Source of the DNA: VRUE01 sp963716245
GTDB lineage: Bacteria; Actinomycetota; Thermoleophilia; Solirubrobacterales; 70-9
DNA: 64,000 bases
Assembly: GCA_963716245.1 (NCBI GenBank)
Contig: OY970300.1
Location: forward strand, 2,232,001 to 2,296,000
Direction: 5' to 3'
Shown here: in pieces, positions 1-7,357 of the stretch
Position numbering within the stretch: position 1 is the first letter of the stretch
Layout: the number at the start of each line of letters is the position of its first letter
Position numbers and translations under genes: made by a program
Notes under the pieces: model-generated
Told to the model about the DNA's origin: nothing
Database searches by the model: none
What the model saw: only the letters and a program-made list of their open reading frames with translations

Positions 1-81
1 GAGCGAGGAGACCTCGCGCGCCAACTCGCCGACCGAGGCGTCGCTCCGTCCCTTCGTGCCTATCGGAGCGCCCGTCGCCAC
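1..81 (-). CDS. Putative holin-superfamily (DUF1469-like) membrane protein, N-terminal fragment
   Basis: Only the first 27 codons are in the window; the gene continues off the left edge. Reading from a GTG at 81 on the minus strand gives a start followed by SDASVGELAREVSSL, which resembles the N terminus of the actinobacterial phage-holin superfamily III (DUF1469) proteins, in which this stretch leads into an amphipathic helix and two membrane helices. These are ordinary chromosomal envelope proteins of unknown role in actinobacteria, not evidence of a prophage. It is divergent from the GNAT gene. The family call rests on one short motif. Confidence 0.5.
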   Translation of the reverse strand, partial: MATGAPIGTKGRSDASVGELAREVSSL

Positions 82-161
82 GCGAAGACCTTGGCGGAAC
101 GACCGGACGCCAGGCGTGCAAAAACCCGCTATTTGCGAACTGACACTCGTCTAGTCGAAGC

Positions 162-180
162 GTCTACTCCAAACGTAGAC
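162..180. promoter_or_regulatory. Small inverted repeat in divergent promoter region
   Basis: GTCTAC and GTAGAC form a 6-bp inverted repeat with a 7-nt spacer between the divergent holin-like and GNAT genes. It could be an operator, but arms this short can arise by chance. Nothing else is evident in 82-238. Confidence 0.2.
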
Positions 181-238
181 TGCCTCCATCTCGTGCTCGC
201 ACGTCATTCGCTCCGGCGCGGCTACGGACATTGCTCCG

Positions 239-646
239 GTGCTGGCACTCTGGCGGGACGACACCGACCGTCCTTCGCCGACGGACACCGCGAGCGCCCT
301 CGAAGGCCTGCTTCGACGCGATCCCCGCTCGCTGCTGGTGGCTGAGGCGAACGGGGAGATCGTCGGCGCCCTGATCGTCGGCTGGGACGGATGGCGGGGC
401 AGCTTCTACCGCTTGGCCGTCGATCGCGGCCGGCGCCGTCAGGGCATCGCCACCGCGCTGGTACGGACCGGCGAGGACCGGCTCCGCCGGCTCGGAGCGG
501 TCAGGCTGACCGCCGTCGTCGTCGCGGAGGAGGCCGCCGCGATCTCGCTGTGGTCGTCGCTCGGCTACACGCGCCAGGCCGACACGACCCGCTTCGTGCG
601 CATGGTTGGCCCGGTCCCGGGCGAGCGGGTCCCCGGCGAGCGCTAG
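239..646 (+). CDS. GNAT family N-acetyltransferase
   Basis: This is a small GNAT acyltransferase, which would transfer an acetyl group from acetyl-CoA to an unknown amine. The acetyl-CoA loop is visible as DRGRRRQGIATALV near residue 60, followed by a beta strand and the C-terminal ISLWSSLGYT motif. The GTG at 239 is the first legal start, but the same frame reads back to codon 203 as VIRSGAATDIAPVLALW, a typical GNAT strand 1 and helix 1. No ATG, GTG or TTG lies between the stop at 176 and 239, so the true start is either unusual or lost. The stop overlaps the recR stop on the opposite strand by 2 bp. Confidence 0.8.
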   Translation: MLALWRDDTDRPSPTDTASALEGLLRRDPRSLLVAEANGEIVGALIVGWDGWRGSFYRLAVDRGRRRQGIATALVRTGEDRLRRLGAVRLTAVVVAEEAAAISLWSSLGYTRQADTTRFVRMVGPVPGERVPGER

Positions 647-1245
647 TCCAGCGCGCGGCGGCCGGCGAAGGCTTTGCCGAGCGTGACCTCGTCGGCGTGC
701 TCGAGGTCGGCGCCGATCGGCAGGCCGCTGGCCAGGCGGGTGACGGCTGCCTGGCCGCGCAGGAGGTCTGCGACGTGAAGGGCGGTCGCTTCGCCGGTGG
801 TGGTCGGGTTGGTCGCGAGGACCACCTCGCGGACGTCGCCCTGCTCGACCCGACGCTGCAGCTCGGCGATCTTGAGGTCGCCGGCGTCGACCCCGTCGAT
901 CGGCGAGAGGGCGCCGCCGAGCACGTGGTAGAGGCCGCGGTACTCGTGGGTGCGCTCGATCGGGATCACGTCGGCGGGCTCCTCGACGACGCAGATCGTC
1001 GCCTGGTCGCGGCTCGAGTCCGAGCAGATCCGGCAGAGCGGGCCCTCCGAGAGGTTGAAGCAGCGCTCGCAGAGGCCGACCTTCTCCTTCACCTCGCGGA
1101 TCGCCGCCGAGAGGGCCGCCGCCTCCTCGTCGGGGGCGCGCAGGATGTGGAAGGCGAGGCGCTGGGCGGTGCGCTGGCCGATCCCCGGCAGGCGCGAGAG
1201 CTCGGCGACGAGGCGCGAGAGCGGCGCCGGTCCCTCGCCGCTCAC
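643..1245 (-). CDS. recR: Recombination protein RecR
   Basis: RecR acts with RecF and RecO to load RecA on gapped DNA during recombinational repair. The 200-residue product has the usual length and order: a helix-hairpin-helix (LPGIGQRTAQRLA, about 19-31), a C4 zinc finger (C59, C62, C71, C74) and a Toprim domain (ICVVEEPADV, about 84-93), then a Walker-B-like C-terminal region. The start is a GTG whose GTGA overlaps the ybaB stop, so the two are translationally coupled. It is the third gene of the conserved dnaX-ybaB-recR order. The longer upstream extension of this frame is a shadow over ybaB. Confidence 0.97.
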   Translation of the reverse strand: MSGEGPAPLSRLVAELSRLPGIGQRTAQRLAFHILRAPDEEAAALSAAIREVKEKVGLCERCFNLSEGPLCRICSDSSRDQATICVVEEPADVIPIERTHEYRGLYHVLGGALSPIDGVDAGDLKIAELQRRVEQGDVREVVLATNPTTTGEATALHVADLLRGQAAVTRLASGLPIGADLEHADEVTLGKAFAGRRALD

Positions 1246-1583
1246 ATTCCGGGGAGGCCGCCCATGCCTCCCATGCCCCCGGTGATCCCGCCCATCTTCG
1301 AGCCGGCGAGGTCCTGGGCGGCGCGCAGCGCCTCGTTGACCGCGGCCTGGACCATGTCGGCGAGCATCTCGGCCTCCTCGGGGTCGATCGCCTCGGGGTC
1401 GATCGCGATCTCGCGCAGGGTCATGTCGCCGCCCATCTTCACCTTGACCATGCCGCCGCCGGCGCTGGCCTCGACCACCTCGTCCTTGAGCTGCTCCTGC
1501 GCTTTCAGCATCTCGGCCTGCATCTGCTGCGCCTGCTTCATCAGCGCGTTCACGTCGAAGCCTCCGGGCCCGCCCCTCGCCAT
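1242..1583 (-). CDS. ybaB: YbaB/EbfC family nucleoid-associated protein
   Basis: YbaB/EbfC proteins are small dimeric DNA-binding proteins associated with the nucleoid. This 113-residue product has the family core: FDVNALMKQAQQMQAEM, then strands around VVEASAGGGMVKVKMGG and the acidic helix of residues about 65-90. The C terminus is glycine/methionine rich (GGITGGMGGMGG). The ATG at 1583 overlaps the dnaX stop by one base (TGATG); a TTG one codon upstream is possible. Position between dnaX and recR is conserved in most bacteria and supports co-transcription. Confidence 0.95.
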   Translation of the reverse strand: MARGGPGGFDVNALMKQAQQMQAEMLKAQEQLKDEVVEASAGGGMVKVKMGGDMTLREIAIDPEAIDPEEAEMLADMVQAAVNEALRAAQDLAGSKMGGITGGMGGMGGLPGM

Positions 1584-3634
1584 CAACCGACCTCCTCTGC
1601 GTTGAACTCGCTCTTGAGCCTCTCGACGAGGGACGCATGGTCCACCTCGCCCTGCTCCTCTGCCGGGGCCGCCGCCGAGGTGTCCTCACCGTCCAGCACC
1701 GCATAGGCGGGCCGGAGCGTCTCCCCGAGGACGGCCCCCAGGGCCTCGACCAGCTGCTCGCGCTTGTCGGGCGCTTCCGCCTTGCGCTTGTTGAAGGTGT
1801 GGTCGGCCGGAAAGCCGATCGTCACCGTCCGCTCGTCGGCGTCGACCTCGACGGGGCGTGCGCCCTCGAAGGAGGCGGCCAGCGCGGGGGCCGTCTGGTG
1901 CAGACGATCCAGCACGGCGGGCCAGACGCGGGCGATCTGCGCCAGGTCGAGGGCGCCCTGGCCCGCGGGTCCTGCCGCGGCGGGCTCCCCCATGTGCTCG
2001 GGCGCCGCTTCGCGTCGCCCTCCGCCATGGGGGACCCCCCCCGCCGCGTCACCCGCGGGAGGGGCGTCCTCGGCTGACGGAGCAGGATCGGCCGCGTCAC
2101 CGACCAGCGTGGCGTCGCCAGCATCCGACGGCGAAGGAGCTGCTTCCGACGCGCGCTCTTGCTCGGAGGTGTCGTGCTCGCCCGCCGGCGCCGAAGGATC
2201 TGGTCCCGGCGCACCGGCCGGCTCGGAGGGCCGAGGGGCGGAGTCAGCTACCGGCACCGAAGGACCTGAATCCGACGCGCGGGCCGGCTCGGAAGGCCGT
2301 GGGTCTGGGTGAGCTTGGACGGCGGCTGCCGCGGGAGCAGCATCGCCAGCCGATGCGGCCCCTGCCGCGGGTGGCGTGGATGAGGGGTCCTTGCCCGCAG
2401 CCTGCGAGGACGAGGACCCCTCGTCCGCGACAGGACCCGCGGCCCGGGGCACCTCGTGCTGCGGCGCGCCGCCTGCGGCGCCCCGCTCCAACCGCTCGAT
2501 GCGGCGCAGCAGCCCCTCGGTGCTCGGATCGAGGTCCGGGCGGGCGGCTTTCAAGAGCGCGATCTCGACCGCCATGCGCGCGTCGTCCCCCTCGCGGACC
2601 GCGGTCAGGGCGGTGGCCAGCTCGTCGATCGTGCGGACCAGGGTCGCGGCGCCGATCGCGCCGGCCTGGGCGCGCAGGCGCTCGCCGTCGGTCGCGGTCA
2701 CCACGAACGTGCTCGGCACCTCGCCGATCGTCTGGGTGACGAGCAGGTGGCGCAGGTGGGCGAGCAGGTCGCGGGCGAACTGGGCCGGGTCGCGCCCCGA
2801 GCGCGCCATCTCCTCGACGGCGAGCAGGACGCCCTTCGGGTCCTCCGCCACGACCGCGTCGACGGCGCCGAAGAGGAGCTCGGCATCAGCCGCGCCGAGC
2901 ACCTCCAACACAGCGTCGAGCGTCACGCGGTTGCCGCCGAAGGCAACCAGCTGGTCGAGCGTTCCGAGCGCGTCGCGGAAGCTGCCGGAAGCGGCGCGGG
3001 CAATCATCGCCGCGGCGCCCTGCTCCACCTCGATCCCCTCCGCGGTCGCGACGCGCTGCAGCACCTCGTCGATCTGCTCCAGCGAGGGCCGCTGGAAGTC
3101 GAAGCGCTGGCAGCGGTCGGCGATCGTCGCCATGACCTTGTGCGCCTCGGTCGTGGCGAGGACGAAGACGGTGTTCGGGGGCGGCTCCTCGAGCGTCTTC
3201 AGGAAGGCATTCCAGGCCTCCTTGGTCAGCATGTGCGCCTCGTCGAGGATGTAGACCTTCCAGCGGCCGGCCGCTGGCGCGTAGGCGACGCGCTCGCGCA
3301 GGTCGCGGACGTCGTCGACGGAGCGGTTCGAGGCCGCGTCCATCTCGATCACGTCGATCGACGTGCCGCCGGCGATCGACACGCACGACTCGCACTCGCC
3401 GCAGGGCGTCACGGTGGGGCCGCCCCGCTCGCAGTTGAGCGAGCGGGCGAGGATCTTGGCCATCGAGGTCTTGCCGGTCCCGCGCGAGCCGACGAAGAGG
3501 TAGGCGTGGTGGACCTTGTCCTGCTCGACCGCGTTGCGCAGCGTGCGGACGACGTGCTGCTGGCCGACGACCTCGGCGAAGGAGCCGGGGCGGTGGCGGC
3601 GGTAGAGGGAGGTCGAGTCGCTCGGCGACGGCAC
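1583..3634 (-). CDS. dnaX: DNA polymerase III subunit gamma/tau
   Basis: DnaX is the ATPase of the clamp loader that places the sliding clamp on primed DNA. From the GTG at 3634 the product is 683 residues. Visible motifs are the Walker A GSRGTGKT (49-56), the zinc-binding cysteines C68, C78, C81 and C84, the Walker B DEAH (131-134), and the sensor region around TTEAHKVMATI. After about residue 380 comes a long Pro/Ala/Ser-rich linker containing 22-residue tandem repeats and an in-frame palindromic element, then a conserved C-terminal domain (LAQIARVWPAVLDRL onward) as in tau. No strong Shine-Dalgarno is seen, so the start is chosen by homology to SLYRRHRP. Confidence 0.96.
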   Translation of the reverse strand: MPSPSDSTSLYRRHRPGSFAEVVGQQHVVRTLRNAVEQDKVHHAYLFVGSRGTGKTSMAKILARSLNCERGGPTVTPCGECESCVSIAGGTSIDVIEMDAASNRSVDDVRDLRERVAYAPAAGRWKVYILDEAHMLTKEAWNAFLKTLEEPPPNTVFVLATTEAHKVMATIADRCQRFDFQRPSLEQIDEVLQRVATAEGIEVEQGAAAMIARAASGSFRDALGTLDQLVAFGGNRVTLDAVLEVLGAADAELLFGAVDAVVAEDPKGVLLAVEEMARSGRDPAQFARDLLAHLRHLLVTQTIGEVPSTFVVTATDGERLRAQAGAIGAATLVRTIDELATALTAVREGDDARMAVEIALLKAARPDLDPSTEGLLRRIERLERGAAGGAPQHEVPRAAGPVADEGSSSSQAAGKDPSSTPPAAGAASAGDAAPAAAAVQAHPDPRPSEPARASDSGPSVPVADSAPRPSEPAGAPGPDPSAPAGEHDTSEQERASEAAPSPSDAGDATLVGDAADPAPSAEDAPPAGDAAGGVPHGGGRREAAPEHMGEPAAAGPAGQGALDLAQIARVWPAVLDRLHQTAPALAASFEGARPVEVDADERTVTIGFPADHTFNKRKAEAPDKREQLVEALGAVLGETLRPAYAVLDGEDTSAAAPAEEQGEVDHASLVERLKSEFNAEEVG
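1962..2059. repeat. Palindromic element, family 1, copy in the dnaX linker
   Basis: This is an imperfect hairpin of about 98 bp. The outer arm starts CCCGCGGGT and is matched by ACCCGCGGG at the other end; the middle arms are TCCCCCAT and ATGGGGGA; the tip is GGCGCCGCTTCGCGTCGCCC. A second copy at 25671-25762 aligns along its full length. Here it encodes, on the minus strand, a segment containing VPHGGGRREAAPEHMGEP in the tau linker (about residues 525-560). It carries no gene of its own and keeps the dnaX frame open. Confidence 0.85.
2128..2318. repeat. Tandem 63-66-bp repeats in the dnaX linker
   Basis: Three imperfect tandem units can be aligned. Two begin at 2187 and 2253, exactly 66 bp apart (GGCGCCGAAGGATCTGG and GGCACCGAAGGACCTGA), and a diverged unit precedes them. 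In the protein they give 22-residue repeats beginning PRPSEPARASDSGPS and PRPSEPAGAPGPDPS. Such repeats can change in number in frame and would alter the tau linker length. Confidence 0.7.
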
Positions 3635-3687
3635 TCCGGCCAGTGTATCCGCGAGCCTCCGGCCGCCCGTGGCGCGTTTGTCGCGGT

Positions 3688-5265
3688 ATGCGAGACAAAA
3701 GCGACACACGCGAGGGCGACGGCACCGGATACCGTGCGCCGGTGCCGAAGGCGCCCCGCAACTGGTTGACCCCCGCTGCCTGGGTCGCCGGAGTCACGGC
3801 GGTCCTGCTCGTGCTGTTCCCGTTCGGGTTCCCCAACTACGACACGATCTACTCACTGCTCTGGGGACGGGAACTGGCCGACGGCCTCAGCCCGGACAGG
3901 GGGGCGGCGCTACCCCCCACGCCACATCCGCTCGCCGAACTCTTCGGGCTGGCGACCGCACCGCTCGGGGACGGGGCGATCGACGTGACGATGGCGATCG
4001 CCTACGTCTCGCTGGGGCTGGTCGGCTACCTCGTCTACCGGCTCGGCTCGCTCTGGTTCGACCGCCCGATCGGCGCGGTCGCCGCGCTGATCGTCCTCAC
4101 CCGCGCCCCCTACCTCTCCAACGGCCTGCGCGCCTACGTCGACCTCCCTTACATCGCCCTGGTCCTCGCCGCCCTGGTGATAGAGACCAAACGCCCCCGA
4201 GCCGGCTGGCCCGTCCTCGCCCTTCTCGCCCTCGCCGGCCTCCTCCGTCCCGAGGCCTGGCTCTTCTCGCTGGCATACCTGGCCTACCTGGCGCTTGACC
4301 CTCAACGCCTGCGCACCGGGGGGCGGCCCGAAGGGACGACGAGGGCACCCCTCGAACGGGCGGATACTCAAAGTGCCGGTCTAATTAGACCGGCACTTGT
4401 CCGGGCGAGGGGTGCCCTTGTCATCCCTCGCCCCCCGCTCATAGCGCTGGCCCTGGCGGCCCCGCTCCTGTGGGCCCTGTTCGACTGGGTAACCGCCGGC
4501 AGCCCCACCTACTCGTTCACCGGCACGCGCGAGACGGTCGAGACGCTCGAACGCCAGACGGGACCGGTCGACCTCGTCCTCTACGGGCCGCGCCGGCTCG
4601 GCGAGGTGCTGCAATGGCCCGGCATGGTCGGCGCGGCCGGCGGGGTAGTCCTAGGCCTCGCCACCCTGCGCCGCCGCAGCGCGGTCGGGGTCGTCGCCGC
4701 GGCCCTCGCCCTCGCCGCCTTCGCGGTCCTCGCCTGCGCGGGGCTGGCGATCATCCCCCGCTACACGATGCTCGCCGCGGCGCTGCTCGCCGTCTTCGCC
4801 GCGCTGGCCCTGCTTGGCTGGCGGCTGCTCGCCCAGGGCCACCGCTGGCGCCGGCCCTGGCAGGCGTTCGCGGCCCTGGTCGCGCTGATGTTCGTCGTCT
4901 GGGCCCCGAACCAGTACGACCTGCTCTCGCGGGTCGACACCGACCTGACCAACCAGAGCGAGATCGAGTCGGACCTCGACGACTTGGTCGGCGCCTTCGA
5001 GCCGCTCTGCCTGCCGGTCTCGGTGCCCAACCACCGCGCTGTGCCCCGCCTCGCCTTCGACCTCGACGTGCGGCCGAGCCGGATCGTCAGCTCCAGCGAG
5101 CAGCGCCAGCCCCGGCGCGGCTACTTCCTCGACCCGTCCGGCCCGTTCGTCGTCCACAACTTCATCCTCGACCCGAACGACCCGGCCCGCCTCGAGACGC
5201 CCGTCCCGGCCGGCTTCCGCCGGGTCACGTCGAATGATTCCTGGGTCCTCTACCGGCGCTGCTGA
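3688..5265 (+). CDS. Polytopic membrane protein, GT-C glycosyltransferase-like
   Basis: The 525-residue product has a short N-terminal tail, about ten hydrophobic segments, and a soluble C-terminal part after FVVWAPNQYDLLS. The first loop FGFPNYDTIYSLLWGRELADG has an acidic residue in the position used by GT-C lipid-linked-sugar transferases (ArnT/PMT superfamily), so a role in transferring sugar from a polyprenyl donor is plausible but not proven. An in-frame palindromic insertion (4342-4418) adds the segment around RAPLERADTQSAGLIRP between two membrane segments. The ATG at 3688 follows a divergent gap with dnaX; a GTG at 3742 is an alternative start. Confidence 0.7.
   Translation: MRDKSDTREGDGTGYRAPVPKAPRNWLTPAAWVAGVTAVLLVLFPFGFPNYDTIYSLLWGRELADGLSPDRGAALPPTPHPLAELFGLATAPLGDGAIDVTMAIAYVSLGLVGYLVYRLGSLWFDRPIGAVAALIVLTRAPYLSNGLRAYVDLPYIALVLAALVIETKRPRAGWPVLALLALAGLLRPEAWLFSLAYLAYLALDPQRLRTGGRPEGTTRAPLERADTQSAGLIRPALVRARGALVIPRPPLIALALAAPLLWALFDWVTAGSPTYSFTGTRETVETLERQTGPVDLVLYGPRRLGEVLQWPGMVGAAGGVVLGLATLRRRSAVGVVAAALALAAFAVLACAGLAIIPRYTMLAAALLAVFAALALLGWRLLAQGHRWRRPWQAFAALVALMFVVWAPNQYDLLSRVDTDLTNQSEIESDLDDLVGAFEPLCLPVSVPNHRAVPRLAFDLDVRPSRIVSSSEQRQPRRGYFLDPSGPFVVHNFILDPNDPARLETPVPAGFRRVTSNDSWVLYRRC
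4342..4418. repeat. Nested palindrome, family 2, copy inside the GT-C-like gene
   Basis: The outer arms AGGGCACCCCTCG (4342-4354) and CGAGGGGTGCCCT (4406-4418) are perfect complements. Between them lies ACTCAA (4366-4371) followed by a perfect 28-bp palindrome centred on CTAATTAG (4371-4398). Weaker complementarity extends outward to about 4328 and 4435. The same plan, with GGCACCCCTC arms, ACTCAA and an inner hairpin, occurs at 28296-28371. The element is read through in frame by the membrane protein gene. Confidence 0.85.
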
Positions 5266-5344
5266 GGGCCGGGTCGGGGAATCCGGCGACCTGCAAGCAT
5301 CGGGTTCGCCGATGAAATCAGCGGTCACACGGAGTCGTTAGGGC

Positions 5345-6235
5345 ATGGCAGCCATAGAGCTGAGCGGAGTCGTCAAGCGCTTCGGCCCGATAACGGCGGT
5401 CGACGGGCTCGACCTCGACGTGCCGGAGGGCATCTGCCTCGGCCTGCTCGGTCCCAACGGGGCGGGCAAGTCGACGACGATGCGGCTGCTCACCGGCCAG
5501 GCGCTGCCCGATGCCGGCGAGCTGCGCGTTTTGGGGCATGAGCTGCCGGGGAACGCGAAGGCGGCCCGGGCGCAGATGGGCGTCGTCCCGCAGCTCGACA
5601 ACCTCGATGTCGACGTCACGGTCGAGGACAACCTGGCTGTCTTCGCGCGCCTCTACCGGGTGCCGGACGTCGGCGCCGCGGTCGACCGGGCGCTCGACCT
5701 CGCCCGCCTGCGCGACCGCCGCCGCGACGCGGTCGACGAGCTCTCGGGCGGCATGCGCCGCCGGCTGCTGCTGGCCCGCGGCCTGGTCCACGAGCCGAAG
5801 CTGATCCTGCTCGACGAGCCGACCGTCGGCCTCGACCCGCAGATCCGCACCCAGCTGTGGACGCTGATCGACGACCTGCGCTCGCACGGCACGACGATCC
5901 TGATGTCGACCCACTACATCGAGGAGGCGGAGCGGCTCGCCGACGAAGTGGCGGTGATGACGAAGGGCAGGATCATCAGCCGCGGCAGGCCCTCGGAGCT
6001 GATCGCCCAGCACGCCGGTCGCGAGACGGCGGAAATCTACGCTCCGCCCGAACGCCTGGCCGAGGCGCGGCTCGCCGCGGAGGCGGCGGGACTGCGGGTG
6101 CGACCGGCGGGGCCCGCGATCGCGATCGTCGGCTCCGAGCGCGCCAACGGCGACGGCGTGCCCGAGGACGCGATCCGCCGCGCCGCCTCGCTCGAGGACG
6201 TCTTCGTGCTGCTGACCGGCGAGGAGGCGGAGTGA
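5345..6235 (+). CDS. ABC-2 type exporter, ATP-binding protein (DrrA-like)
   Basis: This 296-residue ATPase powers a membrane exporter of the DrrA/NodI class. The Walker A is GPNGAGKST (about 36-44), the signature LSGGMRRR is near residue 133, the Walker B LILLDEP is near 153, and the H-loop is STHYIEEAE. The C-terminal 80 residues form the small extra domain common in DrrA-type subunits. The downstream permease starts at a GTG overlapping this stop (GTGA), so the two form one unit. The substrate cannot be told from sequence; lipids and drugs are typical for the family. Confidence 0.93.
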   Translation: MAAIELSGVVKRFGPITAVDGLDLDVPEGICLGLLGPNGAGKSTTMRLLTGQALPDAGELRVLGHELPGNAKAARAQMGVVPQLDNLDVDVTVEDNLAVFARLYRVPDVGAAVDRALDLARLRDRRRDAVDELSGGMRRRLLLARGLVHEPKLILLDEPTVGLDPQIRTQLWTLIDDLRSHGTTILMSTHYIEEAERLADEVAVMTKGRIISRGRPSELIAQHAGRETAEIYAPPERLAEARLAAEAAGLRVRPAGPAIAIVGSERANGDGVPEDAIRRAASLEDVFVLLTGEEAE

Positions 6236-7020
6236 GCGCCGAGCCGACCCGCCTGCGCCGGCTCGAACCCGCCGCGATCGGCGGCGTGATGAGCCGCGAG
6301 CTGGCCAACTTCCGCACCTACTGGCGGGGGACGACCTTCTCCAGCGTGCTCGAACCGATCGTCTACCTGCTCGCCTTCGGCCTCGGCCTCTCGGCGACGC
6401 TGGTCGACGAGGTCCACGGCCTCCCCTACGTCGAGTTCGTCGGCACCGGCATGGTCGCCACCGCGGTGATCTTCTCCAGCGCCCTGCCGGCGATGTTCGG
6501 CACCTTCGTCAAGCACCGCTTCCAGAACACCTACGACGCGATCCTCGCCGCACCGGTCGACGTGGAGGAGCTGGTCTCGGCCGAGATGCTGTGGATAGGG
6601 GTCCGGGCCAGCGTCTACGGCTGCGTACCGCTGCTGGTCACGATCGGCTTCGGCCTCGACCCGGCGCCGGGGATGCTCCTCGTGCCGTTCTTCTGCCTCG
6701 TCACGGCGCTCGGCTTCGCCGGCTTCGGGGTCGCGATGGCGGCGATCGTCGCCAAGATCGACCAGTTCAACTACGTGACGGCCCTCTTCGTCACCCCCCT
6801 CTTCCTCGTCTCCGGCGCCTTCTTCCCGATCGACGAACTGCCCGAGGGCGTCCAGGTGGTCTCCCAGCTCAACCCGCTGCACCAGCTGGTCGAACTCGTC
6901 CGCGGCGGCGCCTTCGGCTTCGAGGCCGTCGACCTACTCCGCTTCGGCGGCCTCGTCGTCTTCGCCCTGGTCATGTGGCGGATCGCCGTCAACCGCATGG
7001 AAGCCCGGCTGATCGACTGA
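6232..7020 (+). CDS. ABC-2 type exporter, permease (DrrB-like)
   Basis: The 262-residue permease partners the preceding ATPase. It has six hydrophobic segments and the ABC-2 pattern, including FVGTGMVATAVIFSSAL, the coupling-region FQNTYDAILAAPV (about residue 100), and the conserved TPLFLVSGAFFPIDELP near residue 190. The GTG start at 6232 lies within the stop of the ATPase gene. A 40-bp inverted repeat follows the stop and may end transcription. It resembles NodJ/DrrB permeases in length and layout. Confidence 0.93.
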   Translation: MSAEPTRLRRLEPAAIGGVMSRELANFRTYWRGTTFSSVLEPIVYLLAFGLGLSATLVDEVHGLPYVEFVGTGMVATAVIFSSALPAMFGTFVKHRFQNTYDAILAAPVDVEELVSAEMLWIGVRASVYGCVPLLVTIGFGLDPAPGMLLVPFFCLVTALGFAGFGVAMAAIVAKIDQFNYVTALFVTPLFLVSGAFFPIDELPEGVQVVSQLNPLHQLVELVRGGAFGFEAVDLLRFGGLVVFALVMWRIAVNRMEARLID

Positions 7021-7021
7021 G

Positions 7022-7061
7022 GTGGCGACTTATCGTCGCTATACAGGGCATAAGTCGCCAC
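7022..7061. terminator. Inverted repeat between convergent exporter operon and ffs
   Basis: GTGGCGACTTA (7022-7032) and TAAGTCGCCAC (7051-7061) form a perfect 11-bp inverted repeat with an 18-nt loop. It lies just after the permease stop and downstream of ffs on the other strand, so it could act as a terminator in both directions. There is no strong T-tract on either side. Confidence 0.5.
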
Positions 7062-7133
7062 AGGCGGGCAAAAACGGACCGTGCGCCCCGTCGTCGAAGC
7101 GAAGTCACCGGGCGTGTCCGTCGCGTTTGGCTC

Positions 7134-7231
7134 GGGCCGGGCTCACCTGCGGCACCCGCGGCGTTCGCTTAAGGCTGCTTCCTTCCGGACCTGACCTGAT
7201 TCACGTGCCCACGTCGCGCAGGACCCGGCCG
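7134..7231 (-). ncRNA. ffs: Small (4.5S-type) signal recognition particle RNA
   Basis: The minus strand carries the invariant SRP helix 8 sequence CAGGTCAGGTCCGGAAGGA followed by AGCAGCC, which is diagnostic for the Ffh-binding site. The ends pair as a long hairpin: GGCCGGG and CCTGCG on the 5' side match CGCAGG and CCCGGCC on the 3' side, giving a molecule of about 97 nt. It acts with Ffh and FtsY in co-translational targeting of membrane proteins. Ends are set by the outer pairing and may be off by a few bases. It stands alone, 3.5 kb from dnaX, near which it is often found in other bacteria. Confidence 0.95.
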
Positions 7232-7357
7232 TCAACGCCGCCCGCGGCGCACTGACCCCGACGGCCAGCCCCTCGGAACGGGATTCGGCCCCGCTAGAGC
7301 GGATTGCGGGTTACAGGGCACCGCTGATTCCCCGCCTAGCACGGTCCGCGACCCATC

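Noticed and set aside
1..345. Plus-strand open frame from 1 to 345
   Set aside because: Its composition is not protein-like, and the minus-strand holin-like start and the GNAT frame explain the region better.
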